The translations under genes and the position numbers were made by a program. 64,000 nt of DNA from Lacticaseibacillus parakribbianus (GTDB lineage Bacteria; Bacillota; Bacilli; Lactobacillales; Lactobacillaceae). Shown here piece by piece: positions 17,860 through 26,906 of the stretch (the first letter of the stretch is position 1; each line of letters opens with the position of its first letter). The stretch lies in assembly GCF_025490915.1 (NCBI RefSeq), contig NZ_JANQBA010000004.1, forward strand, positions 83,536-147,535. Reading direction: 5' to 3'. Below the pieces are notes generated by a model that was not told where the DNA came from, ran no database searches, and saw only the letters and a program-made list of their open reading frames with translations.

Positions 17860-18549
17860 CTAGTTTTTGGCGGTGCTGGTGTAGACGGTGATCGGCCGGC
17901 CGACCTTCAGGTACTTGATGTCTGAGGAGACCGCGTCTTGGGTCAGCAGGTAGTCGAGGTACTTCTTGGTCGAAATGCGCGACAGCTTGGCGGCCTTGGC
18001 CAGCTCCTGGTTGGAGAACGGCTGCGGCAGCGTCGCCACCAGGGCCCGAATCTTGGCCAGCGTCATCGCCGACAGGCCCTTGGGCAGCGCCTCTTGCACG
18101 GGCGGCTGACTGCCGGCGGTGAACAGATGATCGAGGTCGTCTTGCGACAGCGCCGCGGCGCCTTCGGTCACCTGCTGGAAGGTCAAGAAGCGCTGAATCG
18201 CCGCGCTGAAGCGGGCGAAGGTGAAGGGCTTGACCAGGTAGTCCAAGACGCCGTAGTCAAGCGCCGGGCGAATGTGGGCCATGTCGCTGGCCGCCGTCAG
18301 CATGATCACCTGCGGGTGCAGTCCGGCCGCGGTCAGCTCGCTCAGCAGCTGGTCGCCGGTCAGCTCGGGCATGTAGACATCCAGCAAAATCAAATCGACC
18401 GGCTGCGCCGCGGCGGCGGCCAGCGCCGCGGCGGCATTGCCAAAGCTTGACACCGCAAGCTCGCTCGGCGCAATCACGCGCCGCAGGTACTGCGCGTTGA
18501 GCTCTCGCACCATCGGGTCGTCTTCCACAATCATCACATGCGTCGTCAT
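17860..18549 (-). CDS. Response regulator of CitB/DcuR/MaeR type
   Basis: Receiver VEDDPMVRELNAQYL, DVYMPELTGDQLL, C-terminal HTH; AAAAGGAG RBS. Confidence 0.9.
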   Translation of the reverse strand: MTTHVMIVEDDPMVRELNAQYLRRVIAPSELAVSSFGNAAAALAAAAAQPVDLILLDVYMPELTGDQLLSELTAAGLHPQVIMLTAASDMAHIRPALDYGVLDYLVKPFTFARFSAAIQRFLTFQQVTEGAAALSQDDLDHLFTAGSQPPVQEALPKGLSAMTLAKIRALVATLPQPFSNQELAKAAKLSRISTKKYLDYLLTQDAVSSDIKYLKVGRPITVYTSTAKN

Positions 18550-18553
18550 CTCG

Positions 18554-20179
18554 TCACTCCTTTTCCCCCGCCGCCGGCAGTGCAAGCGGCAACTCCACCG
18601 TCATGACCGTGCCGTGCGGCTGATTATCGTCGCATTCCAAAATTCCGTGATGGGCGTGAACCACGCCGGCCACCAGGCTGAGCCCAAAGCCGCGGCCCTC
18701 CCCCTTGGTGGAAAAGTGCGGGGTGAAGATCTGGTCCTTGATGGTCGGCGCCACCCCGGCGCCGTTGTCACTGACGACGATCAACACCGTGGCACTTTCC
18801 GCGTCGTAATTCAGCGCCAGCTCGACCGTGCCGCCGTCGGTCGCCACGGCGTCCAGGGCGTTGTCGATCAGGTTGCCCAGCACCTTGATCAGGTCGGACT
18901 GAATCATCGCGGCCTCGCCGACCACGGCCGGCAGCGCGGAATCCTTGGTCACCGTCAGCGTTTTGCCCTGCTCGTGAGCCTCGTTGCGCTTGCCGATCAA
19001 AAAGCCCGTGATCGCCGGCAGCCGAATCCGCGCGTTCAGGTCGCCGAACTCGCTTTGGTAGTTGTGGTGAACGTCTTGGATGAAGGCCTGCAGCTTGTCG
19101 TACTCCGCCATTTCCACCAGCCCGGAGATCACCTGCAGCTTGTTCATGAACTCGTGCTGCTGAGCCCGCAAGGCGTCGATGTACTGACGGGTGCCGGCCA
19201 GCTGCGCGACCAGGCGCTGGTAATCGGATTGGTCGTGAAACAGCGCCAGCCGCCCGAGGTTGACCTTGCCGGCCATCAGGGGCGTCGTGGCGACGATCAG
19301 CTCGCGGTTGCGAATCGCTACCGACTGGGCCGCGACCCGCGCGTTGCGGCCGAACAGCGCCGCGGTCAGGTCGGGCGGCAGCGTCGCCCCGGCCTCAAGC
19401 CCCGGAAACAGTGCCTGGGCGACCTGGTTGAGCTGCATGATGGCCCCGGCCGGATCGATGGCGATCAGCCCCTCGGACATGCTTTCCTTCAGGGCCGTCA
19501 GCTCGGTGACCTGCGCGGCGATGGCGTCGGGCTCCATGCCCAAAAGCCGCCGGCGAATGTACCAGGAGATCCACACCGCGGCGACGATGCCAAGCGCCAG
19601 GCCGATGCCGGCGCCGAGCAGAATCGGGCCGAGCGACGCGCGGGTCTCCGCCTTAACCGTTTTGACCGTCACCGTGATGCAGACGATGCCGATCTGGCGG
19701 TGCTGGCCGTTGTAAATCGGGGCGAAGTAGCGGTACTCCGGCCCCAGCACCCCGAGCTTCTTGGAAAAATGGGCCTTGCCGTGCCGCGACTTGGCCGCGT
19801 CGTGGCGCAGCAAGAAGGACTGCCCGATCTGCGCCTTGACCGGGTGCGAGTAACGGATCAGGTCCTGGTTCATCACGACCACCGCGTCGACCTTCATCGC
19901 CTTTTGAATCCGGTGGGTGTAGCGCTCAATCGCGTTGTCGGCGCTTTGGGGCGGCTCATGCGCGACCAGGTTGTTGCGAACCACCGGGCTTTGCCGCACG
20001 ACGTTGCCGATGTTTTGGATGGTGGTGTTGGTGCGTTGCGCCACGGCCGACGCGGTGTGAAGCGCCACGATGATGCCGGAGATCAGCAAAGACACCGCCA
20101 CGGTGAGCCCGATGGCGGCGATGATCAAGGTGCGAAGTGATAGGCGCCGGCGCGGCGCGTTCAAGGCAGTTTTAGACAT
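18554..20179 (-). CDS. Sensor histidine kinase of CitA/DcuS/MaeK type
   Basis: Extracytoplasmic PAS-like region, LRAQQHEFMNKLQVISGLVEM, NLIDNALDAV, GRGFGLSLV. Confidence 0.92.
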   Translation of the reverse strand: MSKTALNAPRRRLSLRTLIIAAIGLTVAVSLLISGIIVALHTASAVAQRTNTTIQNIGNVVRQSPVVRNNLVAHEPPQSADNAIERYTHRIQKAMKVDAVVVMNQDLIRYSHPVKAQIGQSFLLRHDAAKSRHGKAHFSKKLGVLGPEYRYFAPIYNGQHRQIGIVCITVTVKTVKAETRASLGPILLGAGIGLALGIVAAVWISWYIRRRLLGMEPDAIAAQVTELTALKESMSEGLIAIDPAGAIMQLNQVAQALFPGLEAGATLPPDLTAALFGRNARVAAQSVAIRNRELIVATTPLMAGKVNLGRLALFHDQSDYQRLVAQLAGTRQYIDALRAQQHEFMNKLQVISGLVEMAEYDKLQAFIQDVHHNYQSEFGDLNARIRLPAITGFLIGKRNEAHEQGKTLTVTKDSALPAVVGEAAMIQSDLIKVLGNLIDNALDAVATDGGTVELALNYDAESATVLIVVSDNGAGVAPTIKDQIFTPHFSTKGEGRGFGLSLVAGVVHAHHGILECDDNQPHGTVMTVELPLALPAAGEKE

Positions 20180-20313
20180 GATGACCCGTCCCTCAAAGTT
20201 GTACCCCTATCATACCACGCGGTGCCACGTAAAAAAGGAAACCACCGAACCGGCGATTTCCCAAAGTTCAATCATCACGCTGCGCTGACGCCAAGCCTTG
20301 CCCGTGCTTACGG

Positions 20314-20775
20314 CTACGCCCCGGGTCGCTCGGCCTGCTGTTGGGCCACCAGCTTCGCGCAGTCGGCACACAGGCCGTACAGCTCGAAGTTGTGGCTTTG
20401 AATCTGGGCCCCTTGCAGCTGCGTCTCAAAGTAGCCCAGGGGGCACATCTGAATCTCCTGAACGCGGTGGCAGCGCTGGCAGATGAAGTGGTGGTGGTGC
20501 GGGTGCTGGAAGTCGCACTGCAGCTTGACGGTGGCCTGTTCGCCCTGAACGTCGGTTTCGAGGATGCCGAGCTGCTCGAACTCCTTGACGTTGCGGTAAA
20601 TGGTGTCGTGCGACAGCCCCGGGTACTGGCTTCTCATGTGCTTGTCCACCTGGGTCACCGTGACGTAGCTGTCGGCATGGGCCGCCAGGTAATCCACCAG
20701 GTCGCGGCGCTGCTTGGTCATGCGCATACCGCTGGCCTTGATTCTCTCGATTGCAATCAGACTCGCGCCCATCAT
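20314..20775 (-). CDS. Fur-family regulator, probably Zur-like
   Basis: Fur winged helix (MTKQRRDLVDYL...HDTIYRNVKEFE), HPHHHHFICQRC and CADC metal motifs. Confidence 0.85.
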   Translation of the reverse strand: MMGASLIAIERIKASGMRMTKQRRDLVDYLAAHADSYVTVTQVDKHMRSQYPGLSHDTIYRNVKEFEQLGILETDVQGEQATVKLQCDFQHPHHHHFICQRCHRVQEIQMCPLGYFETQLQGAQIQSHNFELYGLCADCAKLVAQQQAERPGA

Positions 20776-20788
20776 GTTCCGCCTCTCT

Positions 20789-20809
20789 TAATCGTAAACG
20801 TTCCGATTA
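20789..20809. promoter_or_regulatory. Zur-box-like operator upstream of the Fur-family gene
   Basis: TAATCG-TAAACGTTC-CGATTA; resembles the Bacillus Zur box AAATCGTAATNATTACGATTT. Confidence 0.55.
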
Positions 20810-20839
20810 TGCGTATTGTAGCACAGGCCGCACCCGGCT

Positions 20840-21418
20840 TCAACCGGGCAACCCGGCGGCGCTCAGCGCCAGATGCTTCATGAAACTGTCGATCTGGCGG
20901 CAGGCGGCCTGCCAGTCGTCGTTGACCACAACGTGAGCGTAAGGGGCAAGCGCCGGCGGCAGCTGCAGATCGCGGCTGTACTCCGGGCTGGCCAGCCGGG
21001 CGGCGATCATCTTGGGGTCGTCGCCTCGGGCCAGCAGCCGCGCCTTGAGCACCGCCGGGTCCTGGATGGTCAAATACAACACCGCAATCTTGGGCCCCAG
21101 CGTCTTGGCGTAAGTGATTGCCCCGGCGGTGTCCAGCACGATGCTGGCGAAGTTGGCCCGCCGCCACGCGGCATCCAGCGACTCAAAGGAGCTGCCGTAC
21201 CGAAAACCTGCGTAGGTCACCGCTTCAATGTAGTGATTCTTGGCGAAGCTGTCTGCCGTCTCGAAGTGGTAATCCACGCCGTCGACCTCGCCAACGCGCT
21301 TGGGACGCGTCGTGTGTGTCATCACCCGCTGAATGTTGTAGGTGGCCTGCAGGTAGCGGCTCACCGTGGTTTTGCCCGTGCCGGTGGCGCCGGTGATGAC
21401 AATCAGTTTCTGTTGCAC
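20840..21418 (-). CDS. Guanylate kinase-like P-loop kinase (GTG start)
   Basis: VITGATGTGKTTVSRYL, THTTRPKRVGEVDGVDYHF; GAGGA upstream of GTG. Confidence 0.8.
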   Translation of the reverse strand: MQQKLIVITGATGTGKTTVSRYLQATYNIQRVMTHTTRPKRVGEVDGVDYHFETADSFAKNHYIEAVTYAGFRYGSSFESLDAAWRRANFASIVLDTAGAITYAKTLGPKIAVLYLTIQDPAVLKARLLARGDDPKMIAARLASPEYSRDLQLPPALAPYAHVVVNDDWQAACRQIDSFMKHLALSAAGLPG

Positions 21419-21472
21419 AATGCCGTCCTCGATTCTTAGGTTTGTGTCGATTGTAGCATGCCGCGGCGCAAA

Positions 21473-21502
21473 TAAAAACGCCTGCCAACTGCGGCAGGCA
21501 TT
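21473..21502 (-). terminator. Intrinsic terminator of the NlpC/P60 gene
   Basis: Minus strand: GCCTGCCGCAGTTGGCAGGCGTTTTTATTT. Confidence 0.85.
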
Positions 21503-21526
21503 CACTGGTGAGTGTGTCAATCGTGA

Positions 21527-22741
21527 TTACAGGCGACGCGCGAAGCTTGGCGTGAAGGTACCGGCCAGCGATACGACGCGAACGGATTCGCCCGGGCGTG
21601 GCGCGTGAACGTACTGGCCCCCGCCGACGTAGATGGCGACGTGGTAAGCGGCGCCGCGGCTGCCCCAAAACAGGAGATCGCCGGGCTGCAGGCTGCTCAG
21701 GGAGACTTCGGAGCCGTAGTTGCCTTGTTGTGCCGCCTGGTGCGGCAGGGAAATGCCGACCTGGGAGGCGGCCCACATCACAAGGCCGGAGCAGTCGAAG
21801 CCGACGGATGGGCTGGCAGCGGCGTAGACGTAAGGGCGGCCAACCATGGAGACGGCGGCGCTCACCATGCTGCTGTACGAGCCGGAACCGTAAGAGCCGG
21901 AGACGTTGCCGGCCGGCTTTGGCGTCGTGGTCTTGGTGGCCGTGTTGCCGGTGGTCGTCGCCTTTTGAATCGTGGTGGCGGCAGCCTTGGCCGTGGTCTT
22001 GGCCTTGGCGGCTGCGGCGGCCAGCGTGGCGGCCTGAGCCGTCGCGGAGGTCAACTTGGCCTGCAGCTTGGCAACGGCGTCCTTGTTGTCGGCGAGCTTC
22101 TTGTCAAGCGCGGCGGATTCCTTCTTGGCCTGGGCCTGAAGCTTGGTCAGGTCGGTCTTGTCGGCGACCAGCTGGTTCTCGGTGGCGACCAGCTCGGTCT
22201 TTTTGGCCACCTGGTCGGCCTTGAGGGTCGTGACCTTGGCCTTGGCTTCCTTGACCGCGTCCAGCGCGTCCTTGTTGGCCTGGTTGAGCTTGTTGACGGT
22301 CATCCCGCGGGACACCAGGTCGGACAGGTCCTTGGCGTTCAGCAGGAAGTCCAGGTAGATGTTACCGGTGGCGGAGTCGCCGACCTGCTTTTGCAGGGAA
22401 ATCAGCTGCTTCTTCAAAACCGCCTTGCGACTGGCAACTTCCTTGGACTGCTTGGCAATCTGGGTGTCGTAGCCGGCAATCGTCTTGGTGGTCGCGGCAA
22501 CGGCCGCCTTGGCCTTCTCGATTGCCAAGGTCTTGTCGGAGACCTTGTTGTCGATCTTGGCGACGTTCTCTTGAGCGGTTTGCAGGTCGGCCAAAAGCTT
22601 GTCGCCCTCGCTCTTCTTGGCACTCAGCGCCGACTTGGCGTCGCTGACGGTATCAGCGGAAACGGTGGCGCCGGTGCTGAAGGTGCCGGCGGCGATCAGG
22701 GTCGCGACGGCGATCATTGTTAAGGACTTGGTTAGCTTCAT
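21527..22741 (-). CDS. Secreted NlpC/P60 peptidoglycan endopeptidase with N-terminal coiled coil
   Basis: Signal peptide, coiled coil, FDCSGLVMWAASQVG and PGDLLFWGS...HVAIYVGGGQYVHAP catalytic motifs. Confidence 0.93.
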   Translation of the reverse strand: MKLTKSLTMIAVATLIAAGTFSTGATVSADTVSDAKSALSAKKSEGDKLLADLQTAQENVAKIDNKVSDKTLAIEKAKAAVAATTKTIAGYDTQIAKQSKEVASRKAVLKKQLISLQKQVGDSATGNIYLDFLLNAKDLSDLVSRGMTVNKLNQANKDALDAVKEAKAKVTTLKADQVAKKTELVATENQLVADKTDLTKLQAQAKKESAALDKKLADNKDAVAKLQAKLTSATAQAATLAAAAAKAKTTAKAAATTIQKATTTGNTATKTTTPKPAGNVSGSYGSGSYSSMVSAAVSMVGRPYVYAAASPSVGFDCSGLVMWAASQVGISLPHQAAQQGNYGSEVSLSSLQPGDLLFWGSRGAAYHVAIYVGGGQYVHAPRPGESVRVVSLAGTFTPSFARRL

Positions 22742-22948
22742 ATGTTGACACACTCCTCTTACTCACTGTTATGCAGTATAGCAAGTCAACATTACAGGGT
22801 TGTTACAACTGAGTTAACAAACCGAGTCGAATGCGCAACAGAACGGGGTTTCGCCGCGACTCGGCCTAGGTCTGCGCCCGGCTGAACACGCTTTCCCGCC
22901 GCGAAAAATGATTTAATTTTGAATAATATGACTGTATTTATGAGGCGC

Positions 22949-22980
22949 AAAAAACGCCTTGCAAGCAATTTGCAAGGCGC
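22949..22980 (-). terminator. Intrinsic terminator
   Basis: GCCTTGCAA-ATTGC-TTGCAAGGC-GTTTTTT on minus strand. Confidence 0.9.
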
Positions 22981-22984
22981 CTTC

Positions 22985-23332
22985 TCACGCGGTTTGGACC
23001 GGCACCACTTCGACGTGGAGCTGGTAGGTCTCACTTTCGTCCATCACCGCAATCACAAAATGATCGTCGGCAAACCAGGACACCGACAGCCGCTCGCCGA
23101 CGGCCGCAGTCAGGCCGGCCAGGTCCAGCGGTCGCTGCTGCAAAAACGCGAACAGCCGGTCGGTCAAGTCGTGCAGATCCGGCAGCGTGCTAGCCGAAAG
23201 CTCGCTTGCAAGCAGGCTCAAGGCCTTTTGCGTCGCCGCCTCGAAAGTCAAAAGCGGCTCCTGGTCCAACCCGGCGTAAAACACCGCCAGGGATTGGTTC
23301 TGATAACTGGCTCCGATGACACTGTATGGCAT
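22985..23332 (-). CDS. Hypothetical protein
   Basis: MPYSVIGASYQNQSLAVFYAGL...; followed by a terminator. Confidence 0.6.
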   Translation of the reverse strand: MPYSVIGASYQNQSLAVFYAGLDQEPLLTFEAATQKALSLLASELSASTLPDLHDLTDRLFAFLQQRPLDLAGLTAAVGERLSVSWFADDHFVIAVMDESETYQLHVEVVPVQTA

Positions 23333-23525
23333 CACGCCACCCCCCACAGTCGTTTCACTCAGTATAGCATCGTGGGGTGCGGCCGGCCAGCCCACCAGGG
23401 GCGGTGTCGCCTAGCAGCGCCGCGGCGGTCGCAGCGTTGCCGGCAGGCCGCATTCGCCCACACCACAAGACGCCGACCCAGTCGGCGTCCTGTGGCTCAG
23501 CGGCGGCCGGGTTCGCCTGCGTCGT

Positions 23526-24785
23526 TTACTGAATGTGAACCAGGAAGTACTTCTTCTTGCCGCGGCGAACGATCACGTACTGACCGTCGAAGCGGGTGCT
23601 TGGGTCGACCACGAAATCGACGTCGCGCTGCTTGTCGCCGTTGATCGAAATCGCGCCGTTTTGGACGTCCTCTCGGGCCTGGCGGCGGCTGGCCTCGATC
23701 TTGGTGGTGTCGACCAGCCAGGTGATCAGGTTCTCCGGGGTGCTCGGTGCCGTGGCGCTTGGGAACTGCTTGAAGCCCTGCTTGATCTCGGCGGCGGTCA
23801 GGTCCTGCACGTCACCGGAGAACAGCGCGGCCGAAATCGCCTCGGCCTCTTCGACCGCCTGCTTGCCGTGAACAAAGGCCGTGACCTCCTGGGCCAGGCG
23901 GCGCTGGGCTTCGCGGCGTTCGGGGTGGGTCTTGGTCGCCTCAACCAACGCCGCGATTTCGTCTCGGCTCAGGAAGGTGAAGAACTTCAAGAAGCGGTCG
24001 ACATCCGCGTCGTCTTGGTTGAACCAGAACTGGTAGAACTCGTACGGGCTGGTTTTTTCCGGATCCAGCCAAACGGCGCCGCCGGCCGACTTGCCGAACT
24101 TGGTGCCGTCGGCCTTGAGCATCAGCGGGTTGGTAAGGCCGTACGCCTTGGTGTCTGAACCTTCGACCTTGTGGATCAAGTCGATGCCGGCGGTGATGTT
24201 GCCCCACTGGTCGGCGCCGCCGAGCTGCACCTGCACGTCTTCGTGCTGCAGCAGGTGCAAAAAGTCGACGGCCTGCAGGATCTGGTAGGTGAACTCGGTG
24301 AAGGAGATGCCGTTTTCAAGCCGAGAGGCGACGACCTCCTTGGCCAGCATCTGGTTGACGGGGAACAGCTTGCCGTAATCGCGCAGGAAGTCCAGCATCG
24401 ACATCTTGGACAGCCAGCTGTAGTTGTCGACGATGCGGAAGTTGTCGGTGCCAAACATCCGCTCCATCTGGGCGGTCAGCGCCTTTTTGTTGTGCTCGAT
24501 CGTCGCCATGGTCTGAAGCACCCGCTCGGAATTGCGGCCGGACGGATCGCCGATCGACCCGGTGCCGCCGCCGATCAGGATCACCGGCTTGTGCCCCATC
24601 AGCTGGAAGCGCTTCAGGATCATGAACGGAATCAGGTGGCCGACGTGCAGCGAGTCGCCGGTCGGGTCGGTGCCGGCGTAGATGCCGACGTGCTTCTCTT
24701 CGGTCAGCTTGCGCAGGCCGGCCTCATCGGTCATCTGGTTCAACGCGCCGCGCCAGGCGAGCTCGTCTAAAATGTTGTCGCTCAT
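23526..24785 (-). CDS. tyrS: Tyrosyl-tRNA synthetase
   Basis: GTDPTGDSLHVGHLIPF, GGADQWGNITAGIDLI, KFGKSAGGAVWLD; upstream T-box. Confidence 0.97.
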   Translation of the reverse strand: MSDNILDELAWRGALNQMTDEAGLRKLTEEKHVGIYAGTDPTGDSLHVGHLIPFMILKRFQLMGHKPVILIGGGTGSIGDPSGRNSERVLQTMATIEHNKKALTAQMERMFGTDNFRIVDNYSWLSKMSMLDFLRDYGKLFPVNQMLAKEVVASRLENGISFTEFTYQILQAVDFLHLLQHEDVQVQLGGADQWGNITAGIDLIHKVEGSDTKAYGLTNPLMLKADGTKFGKSAGGAVWLDPEKTSPYEFYQFWFNQDDADVDRFLKFFTFLSRDEIAALVEATKTHPERREAQRRLAQEVTAFVHGKQAVEEAEAISAALFSGDVQDLTAAEIKQGFKQFPSATAPSTPENLITWLVDTTKIEASRRQAREDVQNGAISINGDKQRDVDFVVDPSTRFDGQYVIVRRGKKKYFLVHIQ

Positions 24786-24825
24786 GTTTAGTTCCTCCTC
24801 TGTTGGGCCAAAAGCGGCCAGCGGG

Positions 24826-25050
24826 GCAAAAAAAATCGCCCCTAATCAACGAATTGATCAGGGACGATTATCACCGCGGTACCACCCAAATTATGACTGT
24901 GTCATCACTTTGAATGGGTAACGGCATCGCCCGAATCGCCAGGACTGCAAGAGGTGTAATTCACGACCAGGTGCGGGTCGGCTCGCATCATCCGCCGACT
25001 TTCTGAAACCGCGCAAGGCCCCTACTGGACTCTTTTGGCTATTAGGTTCA
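24826..25050 (-). promoter_or_regulatory. T-box leader of tyrS
   Basis: Minus-strand GGGTGGTACCGCGG (24874-24887) followed by a terminator hairpin with T-run; candidate UAC specifier in GAATTACACC. Confidence 0.9.
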
Positions 25051-25065
25051 GTCTAACACGCCGGC

Positions 25066-25680
25066 TCACAAATGCAAGCGCTGATACCACCGAACGCTGA
25101 GCGGGAACGACGCGCCACACAGCACCGCGGCGCCAAGCGTCGTCAGCCCCATCAGCCAAGTCCCGGCCATCTGCACCACCAGCAGCAAGCAAAACCCCAG
25201 CACGAAGATCAGCCCGATCGGCACGAACAGCCCGGCCACCGGCCAGCGGCTGCCCAGGCGAATCACCGCCGGCAGCCCCAGCCCGATCAATAGCAGCCAA
25301 AAAGTCGCCATCAGCCAGATCACCACCCCCACCGCCTTGCCGGCGACAATCGGGTCATCAAAGCACAGCTGGCCCAGCCCCTGCAAGGCCGCCTGCATCA
25401 GGACACAGGCCGCGCCGCACAGCAGTCCGAAGGCGTATAGCCCGGCCACCACGGTGCGGCGCGTCAGCGGAAACAGCGCGAGCAGCGCCTTGACGCCGCG
25501 CTGGCCGTTCACAATCAGCGGCATGAAGGCGATGATTGCCGTGCCGCCGAAGATACCGCCGCTCATCGCCGCGAACGTCGGCTGGTTGGTCAGCGCGAGC
25601 AGAAACATCGCCAACCACAGCAGCCACCCGCTCCAGCCCATGCCCATGCTCTGCCAGCTAATTTTCAACACTGTTTTCAT
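25066..25680 (-). CDS. ABC-2-type membrane protein (exporter permease subunit)
   Basis: Multi-TM protein overlapping an ABC ATPase gene. Confidence 0.65.
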   Translation of the reverse strand: MKTVLKISWQSMGMGWSGWLLWLAMFLLALTNQPTFAAMSGGIFGGTAIIAFMPLIVNGQRGVKALLALFPLTRRTVVAGLYAFGLLCGAACVLMQAALQGLGQLCFDDPIVAGKAVGVVIWLMATFWLLLIGLGLPAVIRLGSRWPVAGLFVPIGLIFVLGFCLLLVVQMAGTWLMGLTTLGAAVLCGASFPLSVRWYQRLHL

Positions 25681-26527
25681 TCACTTGTCCTCCGCGTTCC
25701 AGCGCCACCATCAGCGCGTTCAATCCCACCGGCTCGCACACCACCCCGTCAAGCGCTGTGGCCGCGTCAACCGGCAGAATGGCGGTCCACCCCACCGCCG
25801 TCTCCCGCAGTCCAATCGCCGCCTCTCGCACCAGGGGCGACAGCGCGGCTGCGCCGCCCTTAACCTGGCGGTAAGCGGCGAGAAAGACGTCGCGTTCGCC
25901 GCTGAATTGTAGCCGCCCGTGATCCAGGTAGGCCAGGTAATCGACGATTTCTTCGAGGTCCTCGACGATGTGCGTCGAAATCAGCACGCTGGCGTCGCCT
26001 GCCGCGATGAAGGCCTGAAGCTCCCCCATCAGGTCGGCTCGCGTCGCCGCGTCGAGCCCGGCGGTCGGCTCGTCGAGCAAAAGCAGCTTGGCGCCGTGGC
26101 TCATGGCCGCGGCCAGCTGCAGCTTCACCTGGGTCCCCCGCGACATGCGCTGAAAGCGGGTGGCCATCGGTACCGCCAGGCGGTTCAGCCGGCTCACGTA
26201 GCCTGCCTTATCGAACCCCGGGTAGCCGGCGGCGTAGGCCCGGGCGATGTCTTTGGCCGTCCAGGTCTCGCCAAACAGCGGCTGGTCCAGCACCACGCCG
26301 ATGGCGGCGCGAGTGGTCGCCACGCCGCCTGGGCGGCCCAGCAGGTCAAAGCCGCCACCATCAAGTGGCGCCAGGCCCAGCAGTGCCTTGAGCAGCGTCG
26401 TTTTGCCTGCCCCATTGGCCCCGACCAACCCCATAATGTAGCCGGCCGGCAGGGCGAGGTCAATCGGCCCCAGCGTGAAGTCACGGTGCGACACCGTCAG
26501 CCCGTGTGTGTGAATCAACTCAGTCAT
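25658..26527 (-). CDS. ABC transporter ATP-binding protein
   Basis: Walker A GANGAGKTT, LLLDEPTAGLD. Confidence 0.93.
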   Translation of the reverse strand: MTELIHTHGLTVSHRDFTLGPIDLALPAGYIMGLVGANGAGKTTLLKALLGLAPLDGGGFDLLGRPGGVATTRAAIGVVLDQPLFGETWTAKDIARAYAAGYPGFDKAGYVSRLNRLAVPMATRFQRMSRGTQVKLQLAAAMSHGAKLLLLDEPTAGLDAATRADLMGELQAFIAAGDASVLISTHIVEDLEEIVDYLAYLDHGRLQFSGERDVFLAAYRQVKGGAAALSPLVREAAIGLRETAVGWTAILPVDAATALDGVVCEPVGLNALMVALERGGQVNENSVEN

Positions 26528-26906
26528 GATCGTCCCCCGCTTTCAGTAAGTCGTCGAGCATGTCGTGCAAGGTGCTAGCCGGCACCTGCCCCAGCGCGGC
26601 GTCGTCAATGGCGGCCTGCAGGTGGTCCTCGATGCGCGTCAGCACCCGCTCCTGCAACAGCGCGGGATCCTGGGCTCGCACGAACGCGCCCTTGCCCGGC
26701 ACCGTGTCGATGAACCCCGCGGCTTCCAGGTCGCGATAGGCTCGCGTTGTGGTGATCACGCTGATCTGCAGGTCCCGGGCCAGCGCCCGAATCGATGGCA
26801 GCTGCGCCGCGGCCGGCAGCGTCCCGCTGACGATGGCGGCCTTGATCTGCGTTTCAATTTGCGCGTAAATCGGCCCCTCGGCCTGGTTGGAAATCGTAAT
26901 GTTCAT
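26520..26906 (-). CDS. GntR-family (YtrA subfamily) transcriptional regulator
   Basis: PIYAQIETQIKAAIVSGTLPAAAQLPSIRALARDLQISVITTTRAYRDLEAAGFI. Confidence 0.93.
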   Translation of the reverse strand: MNITISNQAEGPIYAQIETQIKAAIVSGTLPAAAQLPSIRALARDLQISVITTTRAYRDLEAAGFIDTVPGKGAFVRAQDPALLQERVLTRIEDHLQAAIDDAALGQVPASTLHDMLDDLLKAGDDHD

